38,826 nucleotides of DNA from Bog-793 sp050014835 (GTDB lineage: Bacteria > Actinomycetota > Acidimicrobiia > Acidimicrobiales > Bog-793). Below the pieces are notes generated by a model, which saw only the letters and a list, made by a program, of their open reading frames with translations, was not told the DNA's origin and searched no databases. Positions 17,020 through 25,738 of this stretch are shown piece after piece (position 1 is the stretch's first letter; each line of letters begins with the position of its first letter). The stretch spans positions 1-38,826 of the forward strand of contig JBEKCO010000013.1 of the NCBI GenBank assembly GCA_050014835.1, read 5' to 3'. A program made the translations under genes and the position numbers.

Positions 17020-17645
17020 CGTGACGTGCCGCGCTCGAGCCGGTCGAGATCCCCGGGGGTGTCGATGTCGTCGGGCGAGCCGACGTCGTCGCAGTCGACG
17101 AGCGTCACGAGTTCGGGCCGGGCGCGCAGCAGCGCCCGGGCGCCGACGTCGCCGACGGCGGCCCGGGAGACCCGCCGCCAGAGCGTCCGGTCGAGAAGGA
17201 CCGGGGTGAGCCCCTCGCCGCGATAGGCCGCGACGGCGGCGCGCGCGCCGGTCCGCCAAGCACCGATCAGGCGCTCGACGAGGGCGGGGGTAACGAGCGG
17301 TTGATCGGCGAGCAGCACGAGGGCGGCGCCCGCCCGCTCGCGACGCGCGGCGTCGAGACCGACGCGCAGCGAGCCGCCCATGCCCGCGGGCCACCGCTCG
17401 TTCACGACGACGATCGCGTCGTCGAGGACGCTCGCCTGGCGCACCTCGTCGGCGGCGGCGCCGAGCACGACGCACACCGGCCGGCACCCGCCTGCCTTGA
17501 GGGTCCGAATGGCCCGTTCGACAAGCGTTTGACCGGCGAAGCGCACGAGAGCCTTCGGCCCGCCGAAGCTCCGGCCTTCGCCCGCCGCGAGAACGACACC
17601 GGCGACACCGGCGTACCGCGGTGCCTTGGAGGTGCCCACGTCCAC
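17016..17645 (-). CDS. MocA/MobA-like molybdenum cofactor nucleotidyltransferase
   Basis: A 209-residue nucleotidyltransferase: AGVVLAAGEGRSFGGPKALV holds the NTP-binding loop, MGGSLRVGL the MocA-type motif, LLADQPLVTPALVERLI the metal/substrate segment, and PDDIDTPGDLDRL the closing motif. The pattern fits MocA, which adds CMP to Moco to give the cytosine dinucleotide form used by xanthine-dehydrogenase-type enzymes, more than MobA (GMP, DMSO-reductase type). That agrees with the hydroxylase genes a few kb away. The GTG at 17645 is chosen because AGGAAGG lies about seven bases before it; the frame continues upstream to 17744 without conserved residues. YgfJ-type homologues occur with selenium-dependent Mo hydroxylases. 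Confidence 0.85.
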   Translation of the reverse strand: MDVGTSKAPRYAGVAGVVLAAGEGRSFGGPKALVRFAGQTLVERAIRTLKAGGCRPVCVVLGAAADEVRQASVLDDAIVVVNERWPAGMGGSLRVGLDAARRERAGAALVLLADQPLVTPALVERLIGAWRTGARAAVAAYRGEGLTPVLLDRTLWRRVSRAAVGDVGARALLRARPELVTLVDCDDVGSPDDIDTPGDLDRLERGTSR

Positions 17646-17851
17646 GCCGCGCCTTCCTGCTTGTCGAACCACCCCGAGGAGAGTACCGACCCGGCCCGGC
17701 CCCGGGGTGATCGGGCGCCCCGTTTCGCACGTCGCGACCACCACGGGTACCCAGCGGCCGGGGCGGGGCGCAGGACTCCGTCCATGTCGTCGCGGCGGAG
17801 GCCATCTGCCGACCGATCCGGGGACGCGGGCGGCCTAGAGTCGGTTGCATT

Positions 17852-19573
17852 GTGGCGCGGCGCGGTACACAGAGAACGCTCGCGGTCGCTCGCGGTGACG
17901 AGCCCGCCGACCTGCTGATCACGGGTGGCAGGGTCTTCGTCCCGGGCACCCGGGAGTGGGTCGCGACGGATCTCGCGATCGCCGACGGGGTGATCGCCGG
18001 CTGGGGAGCGCGCGACGCCGCCGAGGTCGTTGCCGTCGACGGCGCCTCGCTCACCGCGGGTTTCATCGACCCGCACATGCACCTCGAATCCACGAAGCTG
18101 TGGGTCGACGAGTTCGTGCGCACCGTGATCCCGCACGGGACGACCGCGGTCGCCGCCGACCCGCACGAGATCGCGAACGTCTTCGGGGTCCCCGGGGTCG
18201 TCGCCCTGGCGGAGGCGGCGCGCGACCTGCCGTTCACCTTCGGGATCTGCGCCTCGAGCTGCGTGCCCGCCTCCCCGTTCGAGAGCCCGGCCGCGGTGCT
18301 CGACCACTCGAAGCTCGTGGAACTTCTCGACGAGCACGGGGCGATCGGCATCGCCGAGGTGATGGACTTCCCGGGCGTCATCCGGGGCGATCCCGAGGTG
18401 CTCGCCAAGATCGCCGCCGCGGGCCGCCGACGCGTCGACGGGCACGCCCCGGGGATCCGTGGCCGCCAGCTCGACGCCTACCTCGCCGCGGGCGTCGAGT
18501 CCGACCACGAGTGCACCACAGTCGACGAGACCGACGAGAAGCGTCGCAAGGGCATGTGGATCTTCATCCGCGAAGGCTCCGCTTCGCGCAACCTCGCGGA
18601 TCTCGTGCCGACGGTCCTCGCCCACGGCACCGACCGCGTCGCCCTGTGCACCGACGACCGTGAGCCGGACACGCTCCTGCACGAGGGCCACATGAACGAC
18701 TGCGTGCGGCTGGCGGTCGCGGCCGGCGTGTCCGTCGAGGATGCGCTCGTCATGGCGACGGCCAATCCCGCCGACTACCACCGGTTCGACCATCTCGGGT
18801 GGCTCGCCCCCGGCTACCAGGCCGACGTGCTGTGCTTCGACGACCTCGCCAGCTTCGAGCCGGTGCGCGTCTGGCAGGCGGGCAAGCTCGTCGCGATGGA
18901 CGGCCATATCGTCCCGGGGGTCGTGCCGTCGGCCACGGCACCCGACTGGATGCTCCATTCCGTACACCTGGAGAACCCGCCGGGCCCGGAGGAGTTCGAC
19001 CTCGCCGAACCGGCCGGTGGCAAGGCCCGGGTGATCGGCGTGGAGTCGCGTTCGCTCTCGACGAAGGATCTCGTCGTCGATCTCGCCGACCCGACCCAGG
19101 TCGTCGCCCGGATCGGCGCCGTCGAGCGGCACCGGCACACCGGACGGATCGGCCTCGGCTACGTCGCGGGCTTCGGGTTGGTGCGGGGGGCCATCGCCTC
19201 GACCGTCGCCCACGACGCCCACAACTGCATGGTCGTCGGCGCGCGTGGCGCCTCCGGCCCGACCGAGATGGCCGCCGCGGTCGCCCGGCTCGCCGAGATC
19301 GGCGGCGGGCAGGTCGCGGTCCTCGACGGACGGGTGATCGGCGAGGTGCGGCTGCCGATCGGCGGGCTGATGAGCGACAAGGACGCCGTCGAGGTCGCCG
19401 GCGAGGTGAAGCAGCTCGCCGGGATCGTCTCGGACCGGCTCGGGCTGACGATCGACGAGCCGTTCATGCAGCTGAGCTTCCTCGGCCTCACGGTGATCCC
19501 GGATCTGAGGATGACCGACCGGGGCTTGTTCGACGTCAACTCCTTCTCGCTCATCGACGTCGCCGACGTCTGA
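17852..19573 (+). CDS. ade: Adenine deaminase
   Basis: A 573-residue amidohydrolase-superfamily enzyme converting adenine to hypoxanthine and ammonia. Metal ligands appear in FIDPHMHLESTKLW (about residues 72-85), the conserved TTAVAADPHEIANVFG follows, then GHAPG, SDHECTT and the CTDDREPDTLLHEGHMN block that marks the Ade family. The C-terminal Ade domain is complete (VGARGASGPTEMAAAV, PIGGLMSDKDA, PFMQLSFLGLTVIPDLR). Start is GTG. It stands alone on the plus strand between the Moco genes and the XdhD operon, and it supplies hypoxanthine to the Mo hydroxylases. Confidence 0.96.
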   Translation: MARRGTQRTLAVARGDEPADLLITGGRVFVPGTREWVATDLAIADGVIAGWGARDAAEVVAVDGASLTAGFIDPHMHLESTKLWVDEFVRTVIPHGTTAVAADPHEIANVFGVPGVVALAEAARDLPFTFGICASSCVPASPFESPAAVLDHSKLVELLDEHGAIGIAEVMDFPGVIRGDPEVLAKIAAAGRRRVDGHAPGIRGRQLDAYLAAGVESDHECTTVDETDEKRRKGMWIFIREGSASRNLADLVPTVLAHGTDRVALCTDDREPDTLLHEGHMNDCVRLAVAAGVSVEDALVMATANPADYHRFDHLGWLAPGYQADVLCFDDLASFEPVRVWQAGKLVAMDGHIVPGVVPSATAPDWMLHSVHLENPPGPEEFDLAEPAGGKARVIGVESRSLSTKDLVVDLADPTQVVARIGAVERHRHTGRIGLGYVAGFGLVRGAIASTVAHDAHNCMVVGARGASGPTEMAAAVARLAEIGGGQVAVLDGRVIGEVRLPIGGLMSDKDAVEVAGEVKQLAGIVSDRLGLTIDEPFMQLSFLGLTVIPDLRMTDRGLFDVNSFSLIDVADV

Positions 19574-19725
19574 GCCGTCGCTGGCCGCGTCCCTTCGCGG
19601 CGAAACCGGTGAGGCCCGCGTCGCGCGTTCGTGACGCCATGGGGTTCTCCTCCATGGTCCTGCCGCCCGCCGGTCTCCACTCTGGTCGCGGTTGCGGATC
19701 GCTTTCCACCCGGCGAGAGGGCGAC
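19574..19725. other. Intergenic region between ade and the secreted-protein remnant
   Basis: Short space where the adenine deaminase and the minus-strand remnant converge. No clear gene or strong hairpin is visible. Confidence 0.35.
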
Positions 19726-20368
19726 TCAGCGAGGGCGCGCCCAGAGCCAGACCGTGTCGACGACGTGCGTCGTGAACGAACTGGAGCCCGTCGCCTTGTC
19801 CTGGCAGGCGGCGCTCCACCACGGGGTGCCCGGATCCGGGAAGGGGCAGTCGGCGAGCGGCCGGGCCGGCGCCAGGCAGGCGAACGGACCGGTCTTCGGC
19901 GCCCAGGCGGCGCTGGCGTAGAGGCAGACCTCACCGTTGGAGGGCCTGAACGCCCAGGGATCCGTCGCCGGGGCTCCGCTCACCGGGGGCGGCAGCGCGG
20001 TGACCGTGAGCTTGACGACGTGCGAGCTGGCGGGGTCGTCGGAGCACAGGACGGGTCCCGGGCGGGCGAGCGGTCGGGCGAAGAGGGGTCGCAGACGAAG
20101 TTCTTCGTGAAGTACCGGTACGAAGTCACCCGCCGCACCATCGGCGAGGCAGCTCGTGGCCCGCAGTGTCGCAGTGACTCGGAGCGACGATTTCATCGCG
20201 CCCCTGGCGCCGAACGGTGCGAAGGTGATCCGGCGGGGTCGTCGGAGCGTTGCCCGCCGCGGTCGCGCCCGCCGCGGTGAGGAGGACCCCCGACAACAAG
20301 AGCCCGGCGACGACGACGCGCCCTCGACGCCGGGCAATCGGTGCGGGCCGCGCGCGTACGCCTGACAA
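19726..20368 (-). pseudogene. Frameshifted secreted protein of unknown function
   Basis: One minus-strand frame from 20368 begins with a clean signal peptide: an Arg-rich start, then GRVVVAGLLLSGVLLTAAG, then ATAAGNAPTTPP. It stops near 20129. The overlapping frame, open from upstream to 19726, lacks a signal but continues with a protein-like, Cys-containing chain: SLRVTATLRATSCLADGAAG, then PSNGEVCLYASAAW, FACLAPARPLADCPFPDPGT and WWSAACQDKATGSSSFTTHV. Joining them needs a frame change near 20220-20250, and there may be a second near 20100 where a third frame reads YFTKNFVCDPS. It is probably a broken exported protein; it could be intact if there is a sequence error. No family recognised. 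It follows the XdhD-like gene on the same strand. Confidence 0.5.
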
Positions 20369-20423
20369 CCCCGTTATCGTCTGCGGCCCTCTTCGTCCAT
20401 CGGGCCGCGGGCCGGTTCTCGGG

Positions 20424-23400
20424 CTACGCGTGCACCTTCTCGGCCGCCTGCAGGGCGCGCCAGACGCGCTCGGGGGTGAACGGGATCGAGTTGATGGCGA
20501 CGCCGGTCGCGTCGAGGATCGCGTTGCGCACCGCCGGCGCGACGTCGTCGATCGGGATCTCGGCCACAGCCTTGGCCCCGTAGGGGCCGGAGGGCTCCAT
20601 CGTTTGGACGAAGTAGACCTCGATCGGCGGTGTGTCGTCGGACCGGAAGATCCAGTAGGGGCCGAAGCGGTCGTTCACCATCCGGCCGGCGGGATCGAGC
20701 ACGACCTCCTCGCACAGCGCGTAGCCAAGGGCCTGGAGCATCGCCCCTTCGACCTGGCCGCTCGCCGTGATCGGATTGATCGGCACGCCACAGTCGACCG
20801 CGGTGACGAGCTTCGTGACCGTCACCTGGCCGGTGTCGATGTCGACCTCCACCTCGGCGAGCTGGGCCGAGAACGGGGGAGGCGACTCGGGCGACACGTG
20901 GGAGGCGGTGCCCATGATCTGCTCCTGGTCCTCGGTGTGCAACGCGTTCAGCGCGATGTCCCCGAGCGACACCGAGCGCCCGTCGGCCGCCCAGGCCCGG
21001 CGGTCGTGGAGCTCGATCGTCTCCGGGTCCTCACCGCCGAGCAGCCGGGCCGCCCGGGCGACGATCCGCTCGGCCGCCGCCTCGGCCGCCTTCTTCACGG
21101 CCATGCCCGAGACGTAGGTCGTGCTCGAGGCGTAGGCGCCGACGTCGAAGGGCGTGAAGTCGGTGTCGGAGGAGTACACGAGGATGTCTTCGACCGGCAC
21201 GCCCAGCACCTCGGCGGCGATCTGGGCGAGGACGGTGTCCGACCCGGTGCCGAGGTCCGTGGCCCCGAAAAGCACGTTGAAGGACCCGTCGTCGTTGATC
21301 TTGATCGAGCAGGACGCCATGTCGACGAGCGGGATCCCCGAGCCCTGGATGGCGAGCGCCATGCCGAGGCCGCGGCGGATGTTCGGCCGGCCGGGCGGCT
21401 GGTGCCACGAGGGGTCGCGTCTCCGCTCCCAGCCGATCGCGCGCATCCCCTGGGCGGCGCACTCCTCGAGGCCGCAGCTCGTGATGACGGGCACGTCCTC
21501 GGGGGCGATGTCCTCGACGCCGCCCCGCTCGCCGAGGCGCAGCACGATGTCGAGCGGGTCGCCGGTCGTGACCCAGTTGCGTCGCCGGATCTCGGCGGGG
21601 TCCATCTCGAGCGCCCGGGCGATGTCGTCCATGTGGGACTCGAGGGCGAAGAACGCCTGGGGCGCGCCGTAACCGCGGAAGGCGCCGGCGACGGGGCTGT
21701 TCGTGTAGGCGACGTCACAGCGGAAGCGCTTCGCCGGGCAGTTGTAGAGCGACAGTCCGTGTTGGCCGCAGACCGAGTTCACCGTGAAGCCGTGCGTGCC
21801 GTAGGGGCCGGTGTTGGAGACCACCCCCATGTCCTGCGCGACGAGGCGGCCGTCGGCGTCGACGCCCGAGCGGAACCTGATGGTCATGGCGTGGCGGACG
21901 CGGGAGGCGGCGAACTCCTCGGCGCGGGTGAGCTCGAGGCGGACCGGGCGGCGTGTGGCGAGAACGAGGTGGCCGACGATGTCCTCGATGACCATCTCCT
22001 GTTTCGCCCCGAAACCGCCGCCGAGGCGGGGCTTCACAACCCTGATGCGCTTGACCGGCAGGCCGAGGAGCGGTGCCACCATCCGGCGCACGTGGAACGG
22101 AACCTGGGTGGAGGAACGAAGCACGAGCCGTTCGTCCTCGTCGAACCACCCGATGGTGATGTGGGGCTCGATGGGCGTGTGCTGGACCTGTTGGACGTGG
22201 AAGGTCTCCTCGAAGACCCGTGCCGCGCCGGCGAACGCCGCCTCGAGATCGGTGTCGCCGACGGTCTGTCCCTCGATGTGGTGGCTGATGTTGCGGGCGG
22301 CGTCGAAGATCCCTTCCGTGTCCGGCTCGTCGTGGATGACCGGCGCGCCGGGCTTGATGGCTTCGACCTCGTCGAAAACGGCGGGGAGGACCTCGTAGGT
22401 CACCTTGATCAGGCGGCAGGCCTCCTCGGCGATCTCGACGGACTCCGCCGCGACCGCGGCCACCCGGTCGCCGACGTGGCGGACCTTGTCGTCGAAGCTC
22501 ACCTGGTCCCACGGCTGCGGGTTGGGCCAGCTCTGACCGCCCGAGGCGTACTTCACCCGCGGGGTGTTCTGGCAGTGCAACACGGCGTGCACGCCGGGGA
22601 GGGCGCGCGCCGCGGCGTCGTCGATCGCGACGATGCGGGCGTGGGCGTGGGGGCTGCCCAGCACCTTGGCGAAGAGCATGCCGCGCGGCTCGATGTCGTC
22701 GGTGAAGGCGGGGTTGCCCTTCACGAGGCGGAGGGCATCCACCTTCGTCTCTGGCTTGCCGACGACCGCGGTCTGTGGCACGTCGCGGGACGCGACGAGG
22801 CGCGGCACCGCCATCGAGACCTCGCCGTCTGGCTCCGCGACCCGGAGGGGGACCGACCCCTGCCGGTCGGCGAGGGCCGGGACGACCACCGGGTCCATCG
22901 GTCGGGACTTCTCGCCGCGCAGCGCGACCGCGGCGCGCCGGACCGCCTCGACGACCTTCACGTATCCCGTCTCGCGGTCGAGAATCCCGCTGAGGGCGTC
23001 GCGGATCTCGGTGTCGGACGGGTCGGGGTTCGCCGCCAGAAGGGCCTTCGTCGCCAGCACCATCGCGCCCGCCGAGTACCCCGACTGCATCGCCCCCGCT
23101 TCGACGAAGGCCTCCTGGATCGGGTCGAGCTCCCCGGTGGCGACGTTGAGGGATTCGACCGTCGTCACCTCGTGGCCGACCGCCTGCGCGGCGAGCAGGA
23201 CGTCACAAGAGACGAGCCGTCCGTCGACGAGGACGGCCGCCGCGCCGGTCTCGCCGGTCGCGGACCCGAAGCGGACGCTGAAGAGCCCGAGCCCGCGCAG
23301 CACCGCGAGCAACGTCGCGTGCGGCGGGCACGAGACCGTGTGGCTTGTTCCGTTGACCGTGAGGGTGATCTCGTTCATCGCCTCTCCGCGGGGCATGGCG

Positions 23401-23441
23401 CTGCCGTCGCGCGCCGCGTCGCGCGTCTCGAGCTTGCTCAT
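20424..23441 (-). CDS. XdhD-like molybdenum hydroxylase with vestigial [2Fe-2S] domain
   Basis: A 1005-residue fusion. Residues 22-175 have the shape of a xanthine-dehydrogenase [2Fe-2S] domain, but seven of eight cluster Cys are gone: Ser60, Thr65, Ala68, Ser120, Ser123, Asp155 and Glu157 stand where Cys is expected; only Cys79 remains. Residues from about 215 are the Mo-binding part: GNPAFTDDIEPRGMLFAKVL, LGGGFGAKQE, SPVAGAFRGYGAPQ, GATDLGTGSDTV and GPYGAKAVAEIP with the catalytic-type Glu. As I recall, E. coli XdhD shows the same Cys loss, so this is a family trait rather than damage. It likely hydroxylates a purine, perhaps with a selenium-modified cofactor (inference). The start overlaps the FAD-subunit stop by four bases, so they are coupled. 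Electrons must leave through another Fe-S protein. Confidence 0.88.
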   Translation of the reverse strand: MSKLETRDAARDGSAMPRGEAMNEITLTVNGTSHTVSCPPHATLLAVLRGLGLFSVRFGSATGETGAAAVLVDGRLVSCDVLLAAQAVGHEVTTVESLNVATGELDPIQEAFVEAGAMQSGYSAGAMVLATKALLAANPDPSDTEIRDALSGILDRETGYVKVVEAVRRAAVALRGEKSRPMDPVVVPALADRQGSVPLRVAEPDGEVSMAVPRLVASRDVPQTAVVGKPETKVDALRLVKGNPAFTDDIEPRGMLFAKVLGSPHAHARIVAIDDAAARALPGVHAVLHCQNTPRVKYASGGQSWPNPQPWDQVSFDDKVRHVGDRVAAVAAESVEIAEEACRLIKVTYEVLPAVFDEVEAIKPGAPVIHDEPDTEGIFDAARNISHHIEGQTVGDTDLEAAFAGAARVFEETFHVQQVQHTPIEPHITIGWFDEDERLVLRSSTQVPFHVRRMVAPLLGLPVKRIRVVKPRLGGGFGAKQEMVIEDIVGHLVLATRRPVRLELTRAEEFAASRVRHAMTIRFRSGVDADGRLVAQDMGVVSNTGPYGTHGFTVNSVCGQHGLSLYNCPAKRFRCDVAYTNSPVAGAFRGYGAPQAFFALESHMDDIARALEMDPAEIRRRNWVTTGDPLDIVLRLGERGGVEDIAPEDVPVITSCGLEECAAQGMRAIGWERRRDPSWHQPPGRPNIRRGLGMALAIQGSGIPLVDMASCSIKINDDGSFNVLFGATDLGTGSDTVLAQIAAEVLGVPVEDILVYSSDTDFTPFDVGAYASSTTYVSGMAVKKAAEAAAERIVARAARLLGGEDPETIELHDRRAWAADGRSVSLGDIALNALHTEDQEQIMGTASHVSPESPPPFSAQLAEVEVDIDTGQVTVTKLVTAVDCGVPINPITASGQVEGAMLQALGYALCEEVVLDPAGRMVNDRFGPYWIFRSDDTPPIEVYFVQTMEPSGPYGAKAVAEIPIDDVAPAVRNAILDATGVAINSIPFTPERVWRALQAAEKVHA

Positions 23442-24205
23442 CGATCGACCGCCTCCAGGACACGGGCGGAAAGCACGCGGGCGAGGGCCGCCCGGTACTC
23501 AGTCGACCCGCGGAAGTCGCCGGGCGGCGCGAGACCGGCCGCCACGTCATCTGTGCCCGATCTGTCGAGGTCGCGCGCCCCGAGCGCGACGACGATCGGC
23601 GTCGCCGCGACCCCCGCGAGCGCCAGCCGGTGCTCTCCGTCCTTTTTGCGGGCGACCGCCGCGACGATCGCCCGGTCGGCGGTCGTGCGCCCGGTCCGGG
23701 CGAGTTCGGCGTGCCCGCGCGTGTCGAGAGACACGGCGGTGATGATCGCGCCCGGGTCGAGCGGCAAATCGGCGAGGAGCGTCTCCAGGGAGACTTCGGT
23801 GACACCGGAGCGCGCGGTGACCTGTACCCGCGCGTCGTAGGCGAGGAGCGTCGCGAGCAGTTCGCTGTCGGACTCGGCGGTGGCGATGCACCCGCCGAGG
23901 GTCGCCTGCATCCTCAAGGTGCTCGGTGCCTCCCGGCGGGCCGCGTCGCGGACGACCGGGGGGACCTCGGCGTGGTCGGCCAGGTCCTGGAGCCGTGTCA
24001 TGGCCCCGATGACGAGCATCGCCCGATCGCGGCGCGCGATGCCGTCGAGGCCGAGGGCTTGCAGGTCGACGACCTCGCCGCGCTCCGCGAGGGGTCGGGC
24101 GTTGAGCTTCGTCCCGCCGCCCATCACCGCGGCCGCGGGGCGCTCGAGCAGGGAGAGCGCCTCCTCCATCGACTGCGGGCGCCAGTACCGTGCAGTGCTC
24201 ACCAT
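23438..24205 (-). CDS. FAD-binding subunit of the XdhD-like hydroxylase (YgfM/CoxM family)
   Basis: A 255-residue subunit carrying FAD in molybdenum hydroxylases. YWRPQSMEEALSLLERPAA opens as in the family; AVMGGGTKLNARP is the first FAD motif (usual AGGTDL). TLRMQATLGGCIATAESDSE is the second, followed by LLATLLAYDARVQV. It is shorter than most XDH FAD subunits (about 280-300), mainly in the C-terminal part, as in YgfM-type proteins. ATG at 24205 is chosen because the conserved N-terminus begins there. It is the third gene of the minus-strand operon, 65 bases after the hydantoinase and overlapping xdhD by four bases. Partner assignment rests on this coupling. Confidence 0.85.
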   Translation of the reverse strand: MVSTARYWRPQSMEEALSLLERPAAAVMGGGTKLNARPLAERGEVVDLQALGLDGIARRDRAMLVIGAMTRLQDLADHAEVPPVVRDAARREAPSTLRMQATLGGCIATAESDSELLATLLAYDARVQVTARSGVTEVSLETLLADLPLDPGAIITAVSLDTRGHAELARTGRTTADRAIVAAVARKKDGEHRLALAGVAATPIVVALGARDLDRSGTDDVAAGLAPPGDFRGSTEYRAALARVLSARVLEAVDR

Positions 24206-24270
24206 GTCGAGCCGGTGCCTCCCGGGAAGGGTCGGAACGAGCCTAACGCCCCACCTCCGACGGGCTCCCG

Positions 24271-25650
24271 TCACGGGGACAGGGGTGAACGGGCCTGGTA
24301 GCGGCCCCAACCGGGCTCACCCTGGAAGTGCCCGTCGCGGGCGACCACCCGACCCCGACTGAGGACGAGCTCCGGCCAGCCCGTCGCGATCATCCCTTCG
24401 TAGGGGGAATGGTCGACGGCCATGTCGAGCGCCCCGGCGTCGAGCGACTGGCGGCGGCCGGGGTCCCACACGACCACATCGGCGTCGGCGCCGACGTGGA
24501 GCGACCCCTTCGCCGGCCACAGCCCGAAGGTGCGCGCCGGCGCCTCGGAGCACACCCGCACCCAGTCCTTGGCCGTGATCCGCCCGGCGCGCACCGCCTC
24601 CCACATCAGAGCGAGACGCGTCTCGACGCCCGGCAGGCCGCCAGGGATCTCCGTGAAATCCCTCACGCCGCCGGGGTGCCTGAGCGTCCCGGCGCGCCGG
24701 TCGGCGCGCCAGAACGGACAGTGGTCGGTCCCGACCGTCTGGATCCAGCCCTGCGCCAGCCCCTCCCACAGCAGCTCGGAGTGCCAGGACTCGCGCAGCG
24801 GAGGCGTGCAGACGAAGTCGGCGGCGTCATCGCCCTCGAGCCTCGTCACGTCGAGGTACAGGTACTGCGGGCAGGTCTCGGCCTTCACGTCCACCCCCCG
24901 CTCGCGGGCCAGCCGGATCGCCGCGAGGGCGTCGGCGCTCGAGACGTGCACGACGTAGATCGCGGCCCCGGTCAGTTCGGCGAGCACCGAGGCGCGGGAG
25001 GTGGCCTCGGCCTCGAGAAGCGGCGGCCGCGTGCGGGCGTGCTCGACGACGGCGGTGCGGCCGGCCGCCAGCGCCTCGCGTCGGAGCTCCTCGATCGCCG
25101 CCCCGTTCTCGCAGTGCAAGGTGACGAGCGCGCCCTGGCGCCGGGCCGAGCGCATCAGGTCGACGATGGCGCCGTCGTCGACCTGGAGGCGGTCGGGGTA
25201 GGCGAGGTAGAGCTTGAACGAGGTGATGCCGGCCTCGACCGCCGCGGCGACGACCGCCTCGGGCACCGCGGCGGTGAACGAGAGGTGCAGTCCCCAGTCG
25301 ATCGCCGAGGGCGCCGCGAACGCCCTCCACCTCTCGGCGGCGGCGAGGGGGTCCTCGCCCCGCTCCGGCGTGACGTAATCGATGATCGTCGTCGTGCCGC
25401 CCAGTGCCGCGGCCTTCGTCCCGGAGGCGAAGTCGTCCGAGACGCGCACCGCGCCGACGGCCAGCTGCATGTGGGTGTGCGGGTCGACCCCACCGGGGAT
25501 GACGAGCTTGCCGGTCGCGTCGTGTACCGGCTCCGCCGGGCGGGGCGCGAGCCCCGCAGCGACTTCGGCCACCCGGCCGTCATCGCCGACGCGCACGTCG
25601 GTGGGGCGCTCGCCCGCCTCATCGATCACCGTGCCGCCACGGATCAACAT
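24271..25650 (-). CDS. Hydantoinase/dihydropyrimidinase-type cyclic amidohydrolase (HyuA/HydA)
   Basis: A 459-residue binuclear metal amidohydrolase that opens cyclic amide rings. Ligands: His58 and His60 in DPHTHMQL, the carboxylatable Lys146 in SFKLYLAY, His in TLHCENG and VVHVSSADA, and Asp in GTDHCPF. The NSP-type helical substrate loops and EIPGGLPGVETRL support the dihydropyrimidinase/D-hydantoinase group over dihydroorotase. The start at 25650 is set by the family opening MLIRGGTVIDEAG; a longer frame upstream lies antisense-like inside the next gene. In uricase-free purine-degradation clusters a HyuA relative opens a purine-derived ring; that role fits here, the exact ring being unknown. 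It is second in the minus-strand operon. Confidence 0.92.
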   Translation of the reverse strand: MLIRGGTVIDEAGERPTDVRVGDDGRVAEVAAGLAPRPAEPVHDATGKLVIPGGVDPHTHMQLAVGAVRVSDDFASGTKAAALGGTTTIIDYVTPERGEDPLAAAERWRAFAAPSAIDWGLHLSFTAAVPEAVVAAAVEAGITSFKLYLAYPDRLQVDDGAIVDLMRSARRQGALVTLHCENGAAIEELRREALAAGRTAVVEHARTRPPLLEAEATSRASVLAELTGAAIYVVHVSSADALAAIRLARERGVDVKAETCPQYLYLDVTRLEGDDAADFVCTPPLRESWHSELLWEGLAQGWIQTVGTDHCPFWRADRRAGTLRHPGGVRDFTEIPGGLPGVETRLALMWEAVRAGRITAKDWVRVCSEAPARTFGLWPAKGSLHVGADADVVVWDPGRRQSLDAGALDMAVDHSPYEGMIATGWPELVLSRGRVVARDGHFQGEPGWGRYQARSPLSP

Positions 25651-25738
25651 CGTGTGACCCCCAGTTCTTGGATGGCGTCCCGCTTGTCGCGGTGTGGCGC
25701 GTCGGCACCGCCCGACGGGCGCGGCCGCGAGGGTCCCG

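Noticed and set aside
17402..19822. A minus-strand frame of 806 codons over adenine deaminase
   Set aside because: Antisense shadow; no family resemblance, while ade on the plus strand is complete.
20250..23840. A 1196-codon open frame on the plus strand
   Set aside because: It is the antisense of the XdhD-like gene; it is rich in Arg, Asp, Val and His with no domain, the usual shadow of a GC-rich gene.
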